Assembly (NCBI RefSeq): GCF_000208925.1 | Contig: NW_001914949.1 | Span: forward strand, 1 to 56,067 | DNA: 56,067 bases | Direction: 5' to 3' | From: Entamoeba histolytica HM-1:IMSS | Lineage: Eukaryota; Evosea; Mastigamoebida; Endamoebidae | The notes under the pieces: generated by a model | Told to the model about the DNA's origin: nothing | Databases searched by the model: none | The model's input: only the letters and a program-made list of their open reading frames with translations | Position numbers and translations under genes: made by a program | Shown here: positions 28,685-38,526 of the stretch, piece after piece | Numbering within the stretch: position 1 is the first letter of the stretch | Layout of the letters: each line of letters begins with the position of its first letter

Positions 28685-29298
28685 ATAAACAGCGAAAGAA
28701 AGATGAACAAAAATTAGTTAATTAAGTGTTAATAGTTTTTCATCTATTCTTCCGAGTTTAGTGGAGATTAATCACTTCTTTCAATTTGTTGTTTTAATCA
28801 TTAATCTCTCTGTTTAACTTCTCATTTGGTTTTCTATAATAATATATGAAAAATATACTTCTTTGATTTCTTCTTATTAACGTCTTCTCATCCTTCTGCT
28901 CTTTATTCTTTAATCTTTTTACCTTTTTCTTTGTTTTCTGATTGAATTTTAACCTTTTTCATTTCGTTTATTCTATGAATGATTGAATCATCAGACTATT
29001 TCATTCCCACTTTTTATCAATTTTAGTCTTAACCTCTCATTCCCAATTCCTTTCCTTAGCTAATGTGTATTTCTTATTTTCTTTATGATTAAACACTGAC
29101 TCTTATATCACATTTTCTATTATTCTACCTTAATACCCTGCTACTCTATTTGCTTTATTACCTAATCTATTTCTAATTCAATGGCATGGTAATAATCAGA
29201 TAATATCACTGAGAGTTAATCTTGAATTCTATTAGTGTTTGTAATATTTCAAACTTGCCATTTTCAATCTATAATAACTAATCTAAAAAACAAAAACA
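28685..29298 (-). repeat. 614-bp dispersed repeat, copy 1 (inverted relative to copy 2)
   Basis: The reverse complement of this segment matches 34613-35226 over 614 nt with no difference found by eye. It has no coding frame. It lies 230 nt downstream of the V-ATPase c stop. The second copy also lies downstream of a gene, and both have the same orientation relative to that gene. It has the size range of a SINE, but its family is unassigned. Confidence 0.9.
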
Positions 29299-29685
29299 TT
29301 AATTAACAAGAACAAAATAATAAATAAAAGAATTTTAAGGAAAAGATAATTGTTGAAGAATTATAGATATTTCACTTACATTTAAGATTAGATGAAATAA
29401 GAGATTAAATAATTCTTCATTTATTATTACACACCTATGAACCAAAAACACATAAGGATATTGGAACTGAATGTGTATTTTAATAAAACAAAGAAAATTT
29501 TTGGTTTATATAAACCCTATTATTAGGGTTTATTAATGTTATTTTTTTTTTATAAATGAAAAAAGGAATGTTAAACAGTTGAATATTTTAGAATATTTAA
29601 AAATAAACTACTCATTATGTGTCATTACGTGGAATTTTATTAAAAAAGGAACTCTGAATTTGTGGCAATTAATTAATAAAACATT
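29299..29685. other. Spacer with a small AAACCCTA...TAGGGTTT palindrome
   Basis: A/T-rich promoter side of the Pmp3-like gene. At 29512-29531 an 8-bp inverted pair (AAACCCTA, 4-nt loop, TAGGGTTT) stands out from the A/T background. AAACCCT strings also occur before the TMEM164-like and GDPD genes. Confidence 0.5.
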
Positions 29686-29865
29686 ATGGGAGATTCAGAT
29701 TCAGATACATTGATTATTCTTATTTTATGTATTTTCATTCCACCATTGGCTATTTGGTGGAAAACTAGAGCTTTTGACATGGACTTTATAATTTGTCTCT
29801 TATTATGGCTCATTTGTTGTGGTATTGGAGGAATTATTTATGCATTCATTAAGTGTTTCGCATAA
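29686..29865 (+). CDS. Pmp3/UPF0057-family small membrane proteolipid
   Basis: 59 residues, too short for common ORF cut-offs. After an acidic start (MGDSDSDT) comes [15 protein letters not shown], then a short loop with FDMDF, then a second hydrophobic helix ([20 protein letters not shown]). The PPLA-(x)n-D-F, two-helix hairpin and G-(x)n-IIYAF ending fit the Pmp3/RCI2/UPF0057 family, whose members are small plasma-membrane hairpins affecting membrane potential and salt tolerance in fungi and plants. The role in this organism is unknown. It is in the same direction as the following TMEM164-like gene, 177 nt upstream. Confidence 0.85.
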   Translation: MGDSDSDTLIILILCIFIPPLAIWWKTRAFDMDFIICLLLWLICCGIGGIIYAFIKCFA

Positions 29866-30042
29866 AATAAATGAAGTTTTAAAGTGATATTTTTTGTTTA
29901 AATTTTAATGTCTTAAATTGAAGAAAAATTTTAAAGGAACTGTATATTTAAAAATAAGTTATTTTGAAATAATTTGATTTCGATATATTTATAAAACCCT
30001 TTTTTATTTTCATTTTTTTTTTTTAATATCTACAAATGAATA

Positions 30043-30944
30043 ATGTTTGATTTGTTTATGGATCAATTTAATACATTCATTGAAACATGGATGAGTCCTA
30101 TTATTGATATATTAGAACAAGGATTAATTAATATTGCAATCAAAAATGATGATGAAAGATTTTGGACAGTATCCCCAAGAGAAAATGTTCATCAATTACT
30201 CTTTGCAATTCCATTTTGTTTAGTTGATTTAGTTCTATGTTATTTAATATTTCCTAAAACATCTACAGTACATAAAAATGAAAAGAAATGGTATTATAAT
30301 ATTCTTGGTTGTCTTTGTATATTTTTCTTTATAATGCAACTTATTTACAAATATTTAAGAGGTGTTATTGTTTCAATATTTATGCCGTGTCATTGTGTAC
30401 TTCTTGTCCAGTCAATAGTTTTGTTCTTCTATCCACAACATACCCCATTTCTATATTATTGCTCATGTCTTCCTGCTGTAGCATTAATTTTTCCTGATAC
30501 AAAAAAGAATATATTATTCTTTGAAAAACCAATGTATTTTATTCAACATACTTTTCAATTTTTAATGCCAATTGTTTTTAATGTAACTAATACTCGTCCA
30601 ACAATTAGACAATTCTTTGGTTATTATTTCTTTGGTGTATTTTTATTCCTTCTATTAGCTTTTTATGTTATGGTTCCTTTTTCATATGCAACTGGATTAA
30701 ATTTGTCATTTATGTTATATTACCCACATTCTTGTTTGTTTTTTCTTTATTATCACTTATTTAATACTCATTTCTAGCACCTTGGAAAGGAGAACGTTAT
30801 CGTTTAAATGCAATGTTATTTGTTCATTATTTAGGATGGATATTTGGATTTGTTGTTTATTATTTACATGTACTTTTCCAATGGTTTATTCAAAACGTTT
30901 TAATGTTATTTAAATCAACTCAACGGTCTAAGAAAGAAGAATAA
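30043..30944 (+). CDS. TMEM164-like multi-pass membrane protein, two exons
   Basis: Exons 30043-30733 and 30778-30944 join to a 285-residue protein. Unspliced, the frame stops at 30777; removing 44 nt with GTTTGT...TAG borders restores a frame reading through YYPHSSPWKGERYRLNAM to a stop at 30944. There are about six to seven hydrophobic helices. The MPCHCVLL segment (Cys116, His117, Cys118), a later NTRPT loop and the P-x-G-x-x-YR segment resemble the TMEM164/YwaF-like family. Human TMEM164 has been reported as an acyltransferase acting on ether phospholipids with a catalytic Cys, and Cys116 is the candidate here. The family assignment is from remembered motifs, so moderately sure. The full length (285) is close to the family's usual length of about 300, which supports the splice model. 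Confidence 0.7.
30734..30777 (+). other. 44-nt spliceosomal intron in the TMEM164-like gene
   Basis: Begins GTTTGT and ends TTTCTAG, the borders typical of Entamoeba introns, with a T-rich interior. It splits a Ser codon after its first base. Confidence 0.85.
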
Positions 30945-31114
30945 ACAAATAACTATTATTATTTTATAAGTTGTTGTTAATCTTGTTTTATCTTTTGTTT
31001 TTTCCTATCCTTACGCTTTCTGATATAATTAAAAACTACATTATCCTCATAGTTAATTATCAAACAGAGTAATAAAATGGAAATATTTAATTATTCTTTT
31101 TAATAAACTAATTA

Positions 31115-32790
31115 TCTAAAAAAATTTTTTCTTTTGTTGATGAAGAAAATATTTGCTCTTTTCCCATAAAAAACTTAATAAATGTTGTTTCATGGATATT
31201 GAGTAAAACCTTTGTGTATTGTAAAGAAAAACAAACAAGATATAAAAATTCAATGTCATACAATAAAAGAATGAATGCCAATAGCATAACAACAATAGTA
31301 ATAAAGGTAAATGAAATAACAAGGAAAAAAGGATTAAAAGACGAAAGACACAAAGAAAAACAAATAAACAAAACAAGATAAATACAATAATAATAAAGAT
31401 TATACAAATAACAATAAATGATTAACAATAAATGATAAACAAGAAAGAACAAAAAGAATAACAAGTGAATGGAATAAAGGGGAGTATGAAGAAATACTTA
31501 AGAAGTAAGAAGATAAAAGAACAAGATTGTATTATATTCTTCAAGAAGTATATTCAATAAAAAAGAAAAAGATAAATGAAAAAATTAAAGAAGAAATTAA
31601 AAACAAAAGACAATGAAGAAAAAGACATTAAAATAATTGAAGAAGAAATTAAAAACAAAACCAATTAAAGAAATGAATGAAAGATGTAAAATTGCAAGAA
31701 TAATAAATAGCAAACAAGAGATGATAATCAGACAAGAAATACAACAGAAGGAAGAAATAGAATTTTAAATGAAGTGTTGTATTGTTTTGAAATTAATTGG
31801 TTAAATAAGAAATTATATAAGAAATTAAGATGGGAACAAATTGAAAGTATAATAAAAGCAATAAACATCAATGTCAATAATGAAAATGAATATATTAAAT
31901 ATATTAAAATGTCACATAAAATAAAAGAAAGCACTAAATAATACATTAAAGTAAAAGTAAATGATATAATAGAAGAGTAGAGTGTAATTCAATAATAAAA
32001 AACATCATAATAAAGAATAACTCTACAGAAATTGATGAAGAATACTTTAAAACTCTCATCAATAAAATTAAAGAAATGAAAATAGAAAAATGTACAAACA
32101 TTAATTACTACTTTCAAAGAAAAGAAACTTATGAATTAATAAATGAAATTAATAATAAATGGATAATGTCAGGAAGCAGAATGCATGAACTGCAAGATGA
32201 TATGAATATTTCAATTTATATGCACCTCTATCTCCAAAATAAAATAATAAGAGATAAAAATGATGAAATAAAAGAAATCCTAAAGAAAATCAATAGACTA
32301 GAAGATTTAGTCAAGGGAAGGAAATGGTACAGAATATAATGCAACATGAAATTAAAAGAATATGATGAAGAATGAATAAAAGTTAAATCACTATAAAGAA
32401 TAAAGTACCTAAAATATATGATGACAATGATAAAAGAAAGAATTAAATTTAATAAGGAAGAAAGGGTCAGAATCAATACAAATAAAATCATGTTTGATTC
32501 TAACAAGAAAATTAGAATAAGGAAAAAAGACCCAAAAAATGAAATATACCCAAATAACGATATTACTTTAGAATAAATGAAGAAAAGACATAGACATAAT
32601 GAAACAAAGAATAAAATAGAGAAATTAAGAGATGTCAAAATAATTCCAGTAGTAATTTCAATAAATTGAAAAGTAAATAAAGAAAGTATTAAATTAAATA
32701 AAGGAATAAAAAATGAGACTAACAACGTTAAATAAGTTAAAAGCCACATAACTAAAAACATGAAGGATGTCATTGGAATACTGATTCAAT
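31115..32790 (+). mobile_element. Internally deleted LINE family B (non-autonomous derivative)
   Basis: This element is collinear with the family-B LINE at 50.3-54.3 kb but lacks two internal blocks. The 5' part (the CKEKQTR-like basic frame at about 31214) matches 50.3-50.9 kb. It then jumps, at about 31709, to sequence matching 51745, dropping about 870 nt of the ORF1 coiled coil. It runs to about 32573, then jumps to sequence matching about 54060, dropping about 1.45 kb that holds the whole reverse transcriptase core and most of the endonuclease. The shared 3' end (AAACATGAAGGATGTCATTG) is kept. Both ends are retained, which suggests mobilisation in trans or deletion after insertion. The frames are broken. 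Confidence 0.8.
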
Positions 32791-33301
32791 TACATACAAA
32801 CATACTCTGTAGAGCTGCTATAAGAAGACTCATTGGGATTAGTCTCCCCTAAGCCAGAAACAATCGAAGCTAATTGTATTAATATTTAGCTAATTGCTTT
32901 TATTATAATTAGTCTTTTCTTTATAAAAACATAAACATCTATTAAATTGTTTATTTCATAACTTTGCATAGTAGAATTATATGCAGAACCTTGTTTTTTA
33001 ATACTAAAAGAATTTTATTTTTTTAAATAAATAATACCATCTAATGAATATGAGTTTATTCAATGAGAATATCTTCTATTATATCTCTGTTGTTGATCTA
33101 AAAGAAAAGTGAATTATTTATTTAATATATTTATTGTTCCATTTAAATAAAAACAAGAAATAAGAAATTTCTTCAAAATTACATTTAAATATTCAAAAAA
33201 TTTATGAAACAATTTTATTAAAGAAGAATAACAAATTTATAACTCATCCTTTTTATAAAAAACAAAATGAGAAAAGGAAAAATGATATTTAATTCAATAA
33301 A
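32791..33301. other. Spacer with a locally G/C-richer patch
   Basis: 32800-32875 is clearly less A/T-rich than its surroundings and can form a short hairpin (GGGATTAGTCTCCC). No tRNA or snRNA was recognised. The remainder is the A/T-rich 3' flank of the C2 gene. Confidence 0.4.
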
Positions 33302-33928
33302 TTAGAATGGGTTGTAGTAAGGTGGTGGACATCCTCCCATTGGATATCCTCCTGGTCCTGGCATAGGTGGTGGACATCCTCCCATTGGATATCCCCCTGG
33401 TCCTGGCATAGGTGGTGGACATCCTCCCATTGGATATCCTCCTGGTCCTGGCATAGGTGGTGGACATCCTCCCATAGGTGGTGGTGGATAAGCTCCCATT
33501 GGTGGTGGACATCCTCCCATAGGTGGTGGTGGATAAGCTCCCATTGGTGGTGGGCATCTATGTACTGGAGCACCAACTGTTAAGCCATATATAATTTGGA
33601 TATGGATCTCACCCTTTTTTGAAAGACCTAACCAAGTATCAACCACTTGACCCGGACTACCACCTAATACACGATAATGGGTGCTTCCAAGGTTATCGTT
33701 TTTACCGAAATTATCATAATCATATACTTCAAATCTAAGATCTTCTCCAATAGTAACATCCATATTGAATGATTTATTCCATGATGGGTTTCTTGTCATT
33801 TTACATACATGAGTTTGTTGAGTGCATTGTCTACTGATGACCTTACAATAAGGATCACTTGATAATCCACAAAAATCAGAACCCTTTAAGTTTTTAGCTT
33901 CAATTATCTTTAATTCAATCTTGATCAT
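33302..33928 (-). CDS. C2-domain protein with Pro/Gly/Cys-rich repeat tail
   Basis: 208 residues. Residues 1 to about 118 are a C2 domain: IKIELKIIEAKNLKGSD, then SSDPYCKV with the first Ca2+-binding Asp, RNPSWNKSFNM, and YDYDNFGKNDNLG with further acidic ligands, ending in a WLGL and IHIQIIYG strand. The tail (about 125-205) is tandem units of PPPMGGCPPPMPGPGGYPMGG, probably disordered and possibly self-associating or SH3/WW-binding. Such proteins bind acidic phospholipid membranes in a Ca2+-dependent way; similar small C2 proteins in Entamoeba have been tied to phagocytosis, but this one's role is inferred. The frame is intact. The 479-bp repeat (copy 2) ends up 179 nt before its start codon. 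Confidence 0.85.
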   Translation of the reverse strand: MIKIELKIIEAKNLKGSDFCGLSSDPYCKVISRQCTQQTHVCKMTRNPSWNKSFNMDVTIGEDLRFEVYDYDNFGKNDNLGSTHYRVLGGSPGQVVDTWLGLSKKGEIHIQIIYGLTVGAPVHRCPPPMGAYPPPPMGGCPPPMGAYPPPPMGGCPPPMPGPGGYPMGGCPPPMPGPGGYPMGGCPPPMPGPGGYPMGGCPPPYYNPF

Positions 33929-34107
33929 TTGATATTTTTAAGTCTTTTCTCTTTCTTCTTAAACTCAAAGCAAAAATGTATCTTTGTCTCTTCTGTGTTT
34001 TGGTTAATTTTGTTAAAATAAAAATTGTATCTTCTAATATAATTCTTTGATATTAATATTTTTTATTTCTAATATTCTATTTTTTATTTCCTAGATTCGA
34101 AATTGAC

Positions 34108-34586
34108 AAGTCAGAACCAGCACATAAACCCTAATACAAATTCATGCTTTGATTCTTATACTTATTATTTGATTATGATGTTTTCTTTGAAGAGGAAATA
34201 TATTAATTAAAAGTGTAATGAATGAAATTGGAATACGCAAGAATAATAACAAAAGAAAATGGTATAAATGAAGATGTTAATATCAAAGTCATTAAACAGA
34301 ATAATATAATAATAATGAAATAATCAAATATCATTAAATAAGGAAAAATGAAGTAAAAAAGATATTTCAAATTGAAATAAAAAAGAAGAAGATAAAAAAG
34401 AAGAAATAAAGAGACAGCAGAAAAGACAATAAAAGAAATACAAGGAATTCTTCATAAAATAAGAAGAAACACTAAATAATACATAAAACAAATCATTTAA
34501 TTTAATGATATATGATGTGAATAGTATCTATTAATGAATAAATGACAATTTTATTACCACTTAACTATCTATTTTTTATTAACTTA
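34108..34586 (+). repeat. 479-bp dispersed repeat, copy 2
   Basis: Direct copy of 23611-24089, 10.5 kb away. It is followed after 26 nt by copy 2 of the 614-bp repeat. Both copies of the 479-bp repeat lie just upstream of a minus-strand gene (59 nt and 179 nt from the start codon). Confidence 0.9.
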
Positions 34587-34612
34587 GTTATGCTGTATTA
34601 TATTTTCTTTCT

Positions 34613-35226
34613 TGTTTTTGTTTTTTAGATTAGTTATTATAGATTGAAAATGGCAAGTTTGAAATATTACAAACACTAATAGAATTCAAGATTAACTCTC
34701 AGTGATATTATCTGATTATTACCATGCCATTGAATTAGAAATAGATTAGGTAATAAAGCAAATAGAGTAGCAGGGTATTAAGGTAGAATAATAGAAAATG
34801 TGATATAAGAGTCAGTGTTTAATCATAAAGAAAATAAGAAATACACATTAGCTAAGGAAAGGAATTGGGAATGAGAGGTTAAGACTAAAATTGATAAAAA
34901 GTGGGAATGAAATAGTCTGATGATTCAATCATTCATAGAATAAACGAAATGAAAAAGGTTAAAATTCAATCAGAAAACAAAGAAAAAGGTAAAAAGATTA
35001 AAGAATAAAGAGCAGAAGGATGAGAAGACGTTAATAAGAAGAAATCAAAGAAGTATATTTTTCATATATTATTATAGAAAACCAAATGAGAAGTTAAACA
35101 GAGAGATTAATGATTAAAACAACAAATTGAAAGAAGTGATTAATCTCCACTAAACTCGGAAGAATAGATGAAAAACTATTAACACTTAATTAACTAATTT
35201 TTGTTCATCTTTCTTTCGCTGTTTAT
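34613..35226 (+). repeat. 614-bp dispersed repeat, copy 2
   Basis: Inverted match to 28685-29298. It lies 138 nt downstream of the stop of the WH2 protein gene (minus strand), mirroring copy 1, which lies downstream of the V-ATPase c gene. Confidence 0.9.
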
Positions 35227-35364
35227 GTATTTTTGAAAAAAATATGTTCTATTTCATAAAATTGTAGTAATATTGTTTTTTTTTTCATAGTCTGTACTTA
35301 TTTAAAATATACTTGAACCAAATAGACTTGGAAATGAATCTCTTCTTAATATTCATCATCAAAT

Positions 35365-37968
35365 TCACATTGCAGTTCCTCTTCCTCTTGGCATTCCTCT
35401 TGGTGCTCCTCTTGGACCACCCCTTGGCATACCTCTTGGTGCTGGACTTCCTCTTGGTGGCATTCCTTGTGGTGCTGTATGCATAACTGGTGTTTCTTGT
35501 TCTTCAGGTTCTGGTGCTTGTGTTGGTGGCATCATTCCTCCTCTTCCTCTTGACGGCATTCCTCGTGGTGCTGGTGCTCCTCGTGTTGGATGTGGTGTAG
35601 ATCCTCCTCTGTTTGCTCGTGCAGCAATAGCTGCCATTAATGGATTACCTCCTCCCATAGGCATTCCTCCTCCCATTCCACTTGGTGATGAATTGCTTGA
35701 CTTGCCAATAGCTGGTGCTGATTTATCTACTGTTGTAGTTTTCTTCAATTTAGTTCCTCGTTGAATTTGAGACAATAAATCACCTCTACCAGCAGATGAT
35801 GGTGGTGGTACATTAGCAGGACCAGGTGGTGGTAAGTTGTTTGATGGAGGAGGAGGTGGCATCATTCCTCCCATTGGTGCTCCTCTTGATGGCATACCTC
35901 GTGGTGTTGGACTTCCTCTTGATGGCATACCCCTTGGCATTCCTCGTGGTGCTGTATGCATAACTGGTGTTTCTTGTTCTTCAGGTTCTGGTGCTTGTGT
36001 TGGTGGCATCATTCCTCCTCTTCCTCTTGATGGCATTCCTCTAGGAGCTGGTGCACCTCTTGATGGTATACCTCCAGCTGGTGCACCTCTTGATGGCATT
36101 CCTCGTGGTGCTGGTGCTCCTCGTGTTGGATGTGGTGTAGATCCTCCTCTGTTTGCTCGTGCAGCAATAGCTGCCATTAATGGATTACCTCCTCCCATAG
36201 GCATTCCTCCTCCCATTCCACTTGATGATGAATTGCTTGACTTGCCAATAGCTGGTGCTGATTTATCTACTGTTGTAGTTTTCTTCAATTTAGTTCCTCG
36301 TTGAATTTGAGACAATAAATCACCTCTACCAGCAGATGATGGTGGTGGTACATTAGCAGGACCAGGTGGTGGTAGATTGTTTGATGGAGGAGGTGGTGGA
36401 CAATTACTTGGAGGAGGAGGTGGCATCATTCCTCCCATTGGTGCTCCTCTTGGACCACCCCTTGGCATACCTCGTGGTGCTGGACTTCCTCTTGATGGCA
36501 TACCCCTTGGCATTCCTCGTGGTGCTGTATGCATGACTGGTGTTTCTTGTTCTTCAGGTTCTGGTGCTTGTGTTGGTGGCATCATTCCTCCTCTTCCTCT
36601 TGGTGCTCCTCTTGGTGCTCCTCTTGGTGCTCCTCTTGGTGCTCCTCTTGGTGCTCCTCTTGGTGCTCCTCTTGGTGCTCCTCTTGGACCACCCCTTGGC
36701 ATACCTCTTGGTGCTGGACTTCCTCTTGGTGGCATTCCTTGTGGTGCTGTATGCATAACTGGTGTTTCTTGTTCTTCAGGTTCTGGTGCTTGTGTTGGTG
36801 GCATCATTCCTCCTCTTCCTCTTGATGGCATTCCTCGTGGTGCTGGTGCTCCTCGTGTTGGATGTGGTGTAGATCCTCCTCTGTTTGCTCGTGCAGCAAT
36901 AGCTGCCATTAATGGATTACCTCCTCCCATAGGCATTCCTCCTCCCATTCCACTTGATGATGAATTGCTTGACTTGCCAATAGCTGGTGCTGATTTATCT
37001 ACTGTTGTAGTTTTCTTCAATTTAGTTCCTCGTTGAATTTGAGACAATAAATCACCTCTACCAGCAGATGATGGTGGTGGTACATTAGCAGGACCAGGTG
37101 GTGGTAAGTTGTTTGATGGAGGAGGTGGTGGACAATTACTTGGAGGAGGAGGTGGCATCATTCCTCCCATTGGTGCTCCTCTTGGACCACCCCTTGGCAT
37201 ACCTCGTGGTGTTGGACTTCCTCTTGATGGCATACCCCTTGGCATTCCTCGTGGTGCTGTATGCATGACTGGTGTTTCTTGTTCTTCAGGTTCTGGTGCT
37301 TGTGTTGGTGGCATCATTCCTCCTCTTCCTCTTGGTGCTCCTCTTGGACCACCCCTTGGCATACCTCTTGGTGCTGGACTTCCTCTTGGTGGCATTCCTC
37401 GTGGTGCTGTATGCATAACTGGTGTTTCTTGTTCTTCAGGTTCTGGTGCTTGTGTTGGCGGCATCATTCCTCCTCTTCCTCTTGACGGCATTCCCCTTGG
37501 CGCTGGTGCACCTCTTGATGGCATTCCTCGTGGTGCTGGTGCACCTCTTGATGGCATTCCTCCCATTGAATGTTGTGCAGGTCCTCCTCGATTACCTCTT
37601 GCAGCAATAGCTGCCATCATAGGATTACCTCCTCCCATAGGCATTCCTCCTCCCATTCCACCTTTGGGTTGTTCTATCATTGGTTTTGATTTATCTATAG
37701 TTTCACATTTATTTAATTTCTTTCCTTTTTGAATTTGAGACAATAAATCACCTCTACCAGCAGATGAAGGTTTTGGCATGCTATGATTTGATGGTGGTGG
37801 TGGCATTCCAACAGGTGGTGGTGGTGCACCAGCAGGGGGAGGAGGGGGTGGTGGCATTCCTCCTGAAGGTGGTGGTGGTGCACCAGCAGGGGGAGGAGGG
37901 GGTGGTGCATTTGCTCCTTTGCGTTTAGAATCATCTTTATCCTTTTTCTTATGCCCAAATAATCCCAT
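35365..37968 (-). CDS. Proline-rich multi-WH2 actin regulator (WIP/verprolin-like)
   Basis: 867 residues. After a basic N terminus (MGLFGHKKKDKDDSKRKG) come polyproline runs (APPPPPPAGAPPPPSG) suited to profilin and SH3 binding. Four WH2-like motifs of the form RGDLLSQIQxGxKLxK occur near residues 72-86, 305, 550 and 730; such motifs bind monomeric actin. Between them lie long Arg/Gly/Pro/Met-rich segments and copies of PPTQAPEPEEQETPVM. The blocks are near-identical at DNA level over about 540-740 bp, showing recent internal duplication. WIP/verprolin proteins stabilise WASP and promote Arp2/3-driven actin assembly. No WASP-binding C terminus was recognised, so verprolin-like is a best fit, not proof. 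It probably acts at the cell cortex in motility or phagocytosis. Confidence 0.82.
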   Translation of the reverse strand: MGLFGHKKKDKDDSKRKGANAPPPPPPAGAPPPPSGGMPPPPPPPAGAPPPPVGMPPPPSNHSMPKPSSAGRGDLLSQIQKGKKLNKCETIDKSKPMIEQPKGGMGGGMPMGGGNPMMAAIAARGNRGGPAQHSMGGMPSRGAPAPRGMPSRGAPAPRGMPSRGRGGMMPPTQAPEPEEQETPVMHTAPRGMPPRGSPAPRGMPRGGPRGAPRGRGGMMPPTQAPEPEEQETPVMHTAPRGMPRGMPSRGSPTPRGMPRGGPRGAPMGGMMPPPPPSNCPPPPPSNNLPPPGPANVPPPSSAGRGDLLSQIQRGTKLKKTTTVDKSAPAIGKSSNSSSSGMGGGMPMGGGNPLMAAIAARANRGGSTPHPTRGAPAPRGMPSRGRGGMMPPTQAPEPEEQETPVMHTAPQGMPPRGSPAPRGMPRGGPRGAPRGAPRGAPRGAPRGAPRGAPRGAPRGRGGMMPPTQAPEPEEQETPVMHTAPRGMPRGMPSRGSPAPRGMPRGGPRGAPMGGMMPPPPPSNCPPPPPSNNLPPPGPANVPPPSSAGRGDLLSQIQRGTKLKKTTTVDKSAPAIGKSSNSSSSGMGGGMPMGGGNPLMAAIAARANRGGSTPHPTRGAPAPRGMPSRGAPAGGIPSRGAPAPRGMPSRGRGGMMPPTQAPEPEEQETPVMHTAPRGMPRGMPSRGSPTPRGMPSRGAPMGGMMPPPPPSNNLPPPGPANVPPPSSAGRGDLLSQIQRGTKLKKTTTVDKSAPAIGKSSNSSPSGMGGGMPMGGGNPLMAAIAARANRGGSTPHPTRGAPAPRGMPSRGRGGMMPPTQAPEPEEQETPVMHTAPQGMPPRGSPAPRGMPRGGPRGAPRGMPRGRGTAM
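35390..37480 (-). repeat. Internal tandem duplication within the WH2 gene
   Basis: Three successive blocks, with WH2 cores near 35760, 36300 and 37030, share long near-identical DNA. Shorter runs of GGTGCTCCTCTT (the Arg-Gly-Ala-Pro unit) are expanded up to eight times at about 36600-36690. Copy number is likely to vary between strains and may be miscounted in assemblies. Confidence 0.85.
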
Positions 37969-38526
37969 TGAATTAGAATAAACTTATTAAGTTCATCCAA
38001 GAATAAATTTCAAAAATAACAGTATTAATGAACTCAAAAATTAATTTTTTAGTTTTAATAACGTGATAATTTCTTCTTCTTTATGTAGAAATTTTCATAT
38101 TTATTATTTACAAATGACTTAATTACGATTAAGTTTTATCACAGTAGATTTTTTTTGGACTTAATTTATTTTAGTCATTTAGTTCAAAATTTTTCAGTAA
38201 TTTTTTATGAACCGATATTAGACTAACCGTTTTTCCTTTTAATAACTAATAAAACATGAATGAACAAATTTAATTGCACTACCAATGAAAGAAGGAACTT
38301 TAAATAAGAATATCAAAAAGACAAATTTTTTAATTAAGGTTATTAACTAACAGACTTGTTTATTATTATTTGATAAGAAGAATATAAAGAATATTTTTAT
38401 TAATATTCTTATGCAATAATAATTCTTCCAAAAAGAATAACAAAAGAAAAAACCCGCAATAAAAACCAGGAATTATTTAAAATCGGACTTTTTAAACCCT
38501 AAAATAAGTTATTTTGAAACAGTATA
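37969..38526. other. Divergent promoter region (WH2 gene - / GDPD gene +)
   Basis: On the plus side AAACCCTAAAATAAG at about 38496-38510 lies just before the GDPD ATG, and on the minus side a GAACTTAATAAG string lies before the WH2 gene ATG. No ORF was found. Confidence 0.5.

Noticed and set aside
31108..31464. Minus-strand hydrophobic frame with a counterpart at 50116-50436 (shared LVCFSLQ)
   Set aside because: Both lie antisense across the 5' part of family-B LINE copies, so their similarity follows from LINE homology. I see no independent coding evidence.
35837..37732. Several plus-strand frames rich in Gly, Pro, Leu and Ile
   Set aside because: They are the antisense of the Pro/Arg/Gly-rich WH2 gene; G/C-rich repeats suppress stops on both strands.
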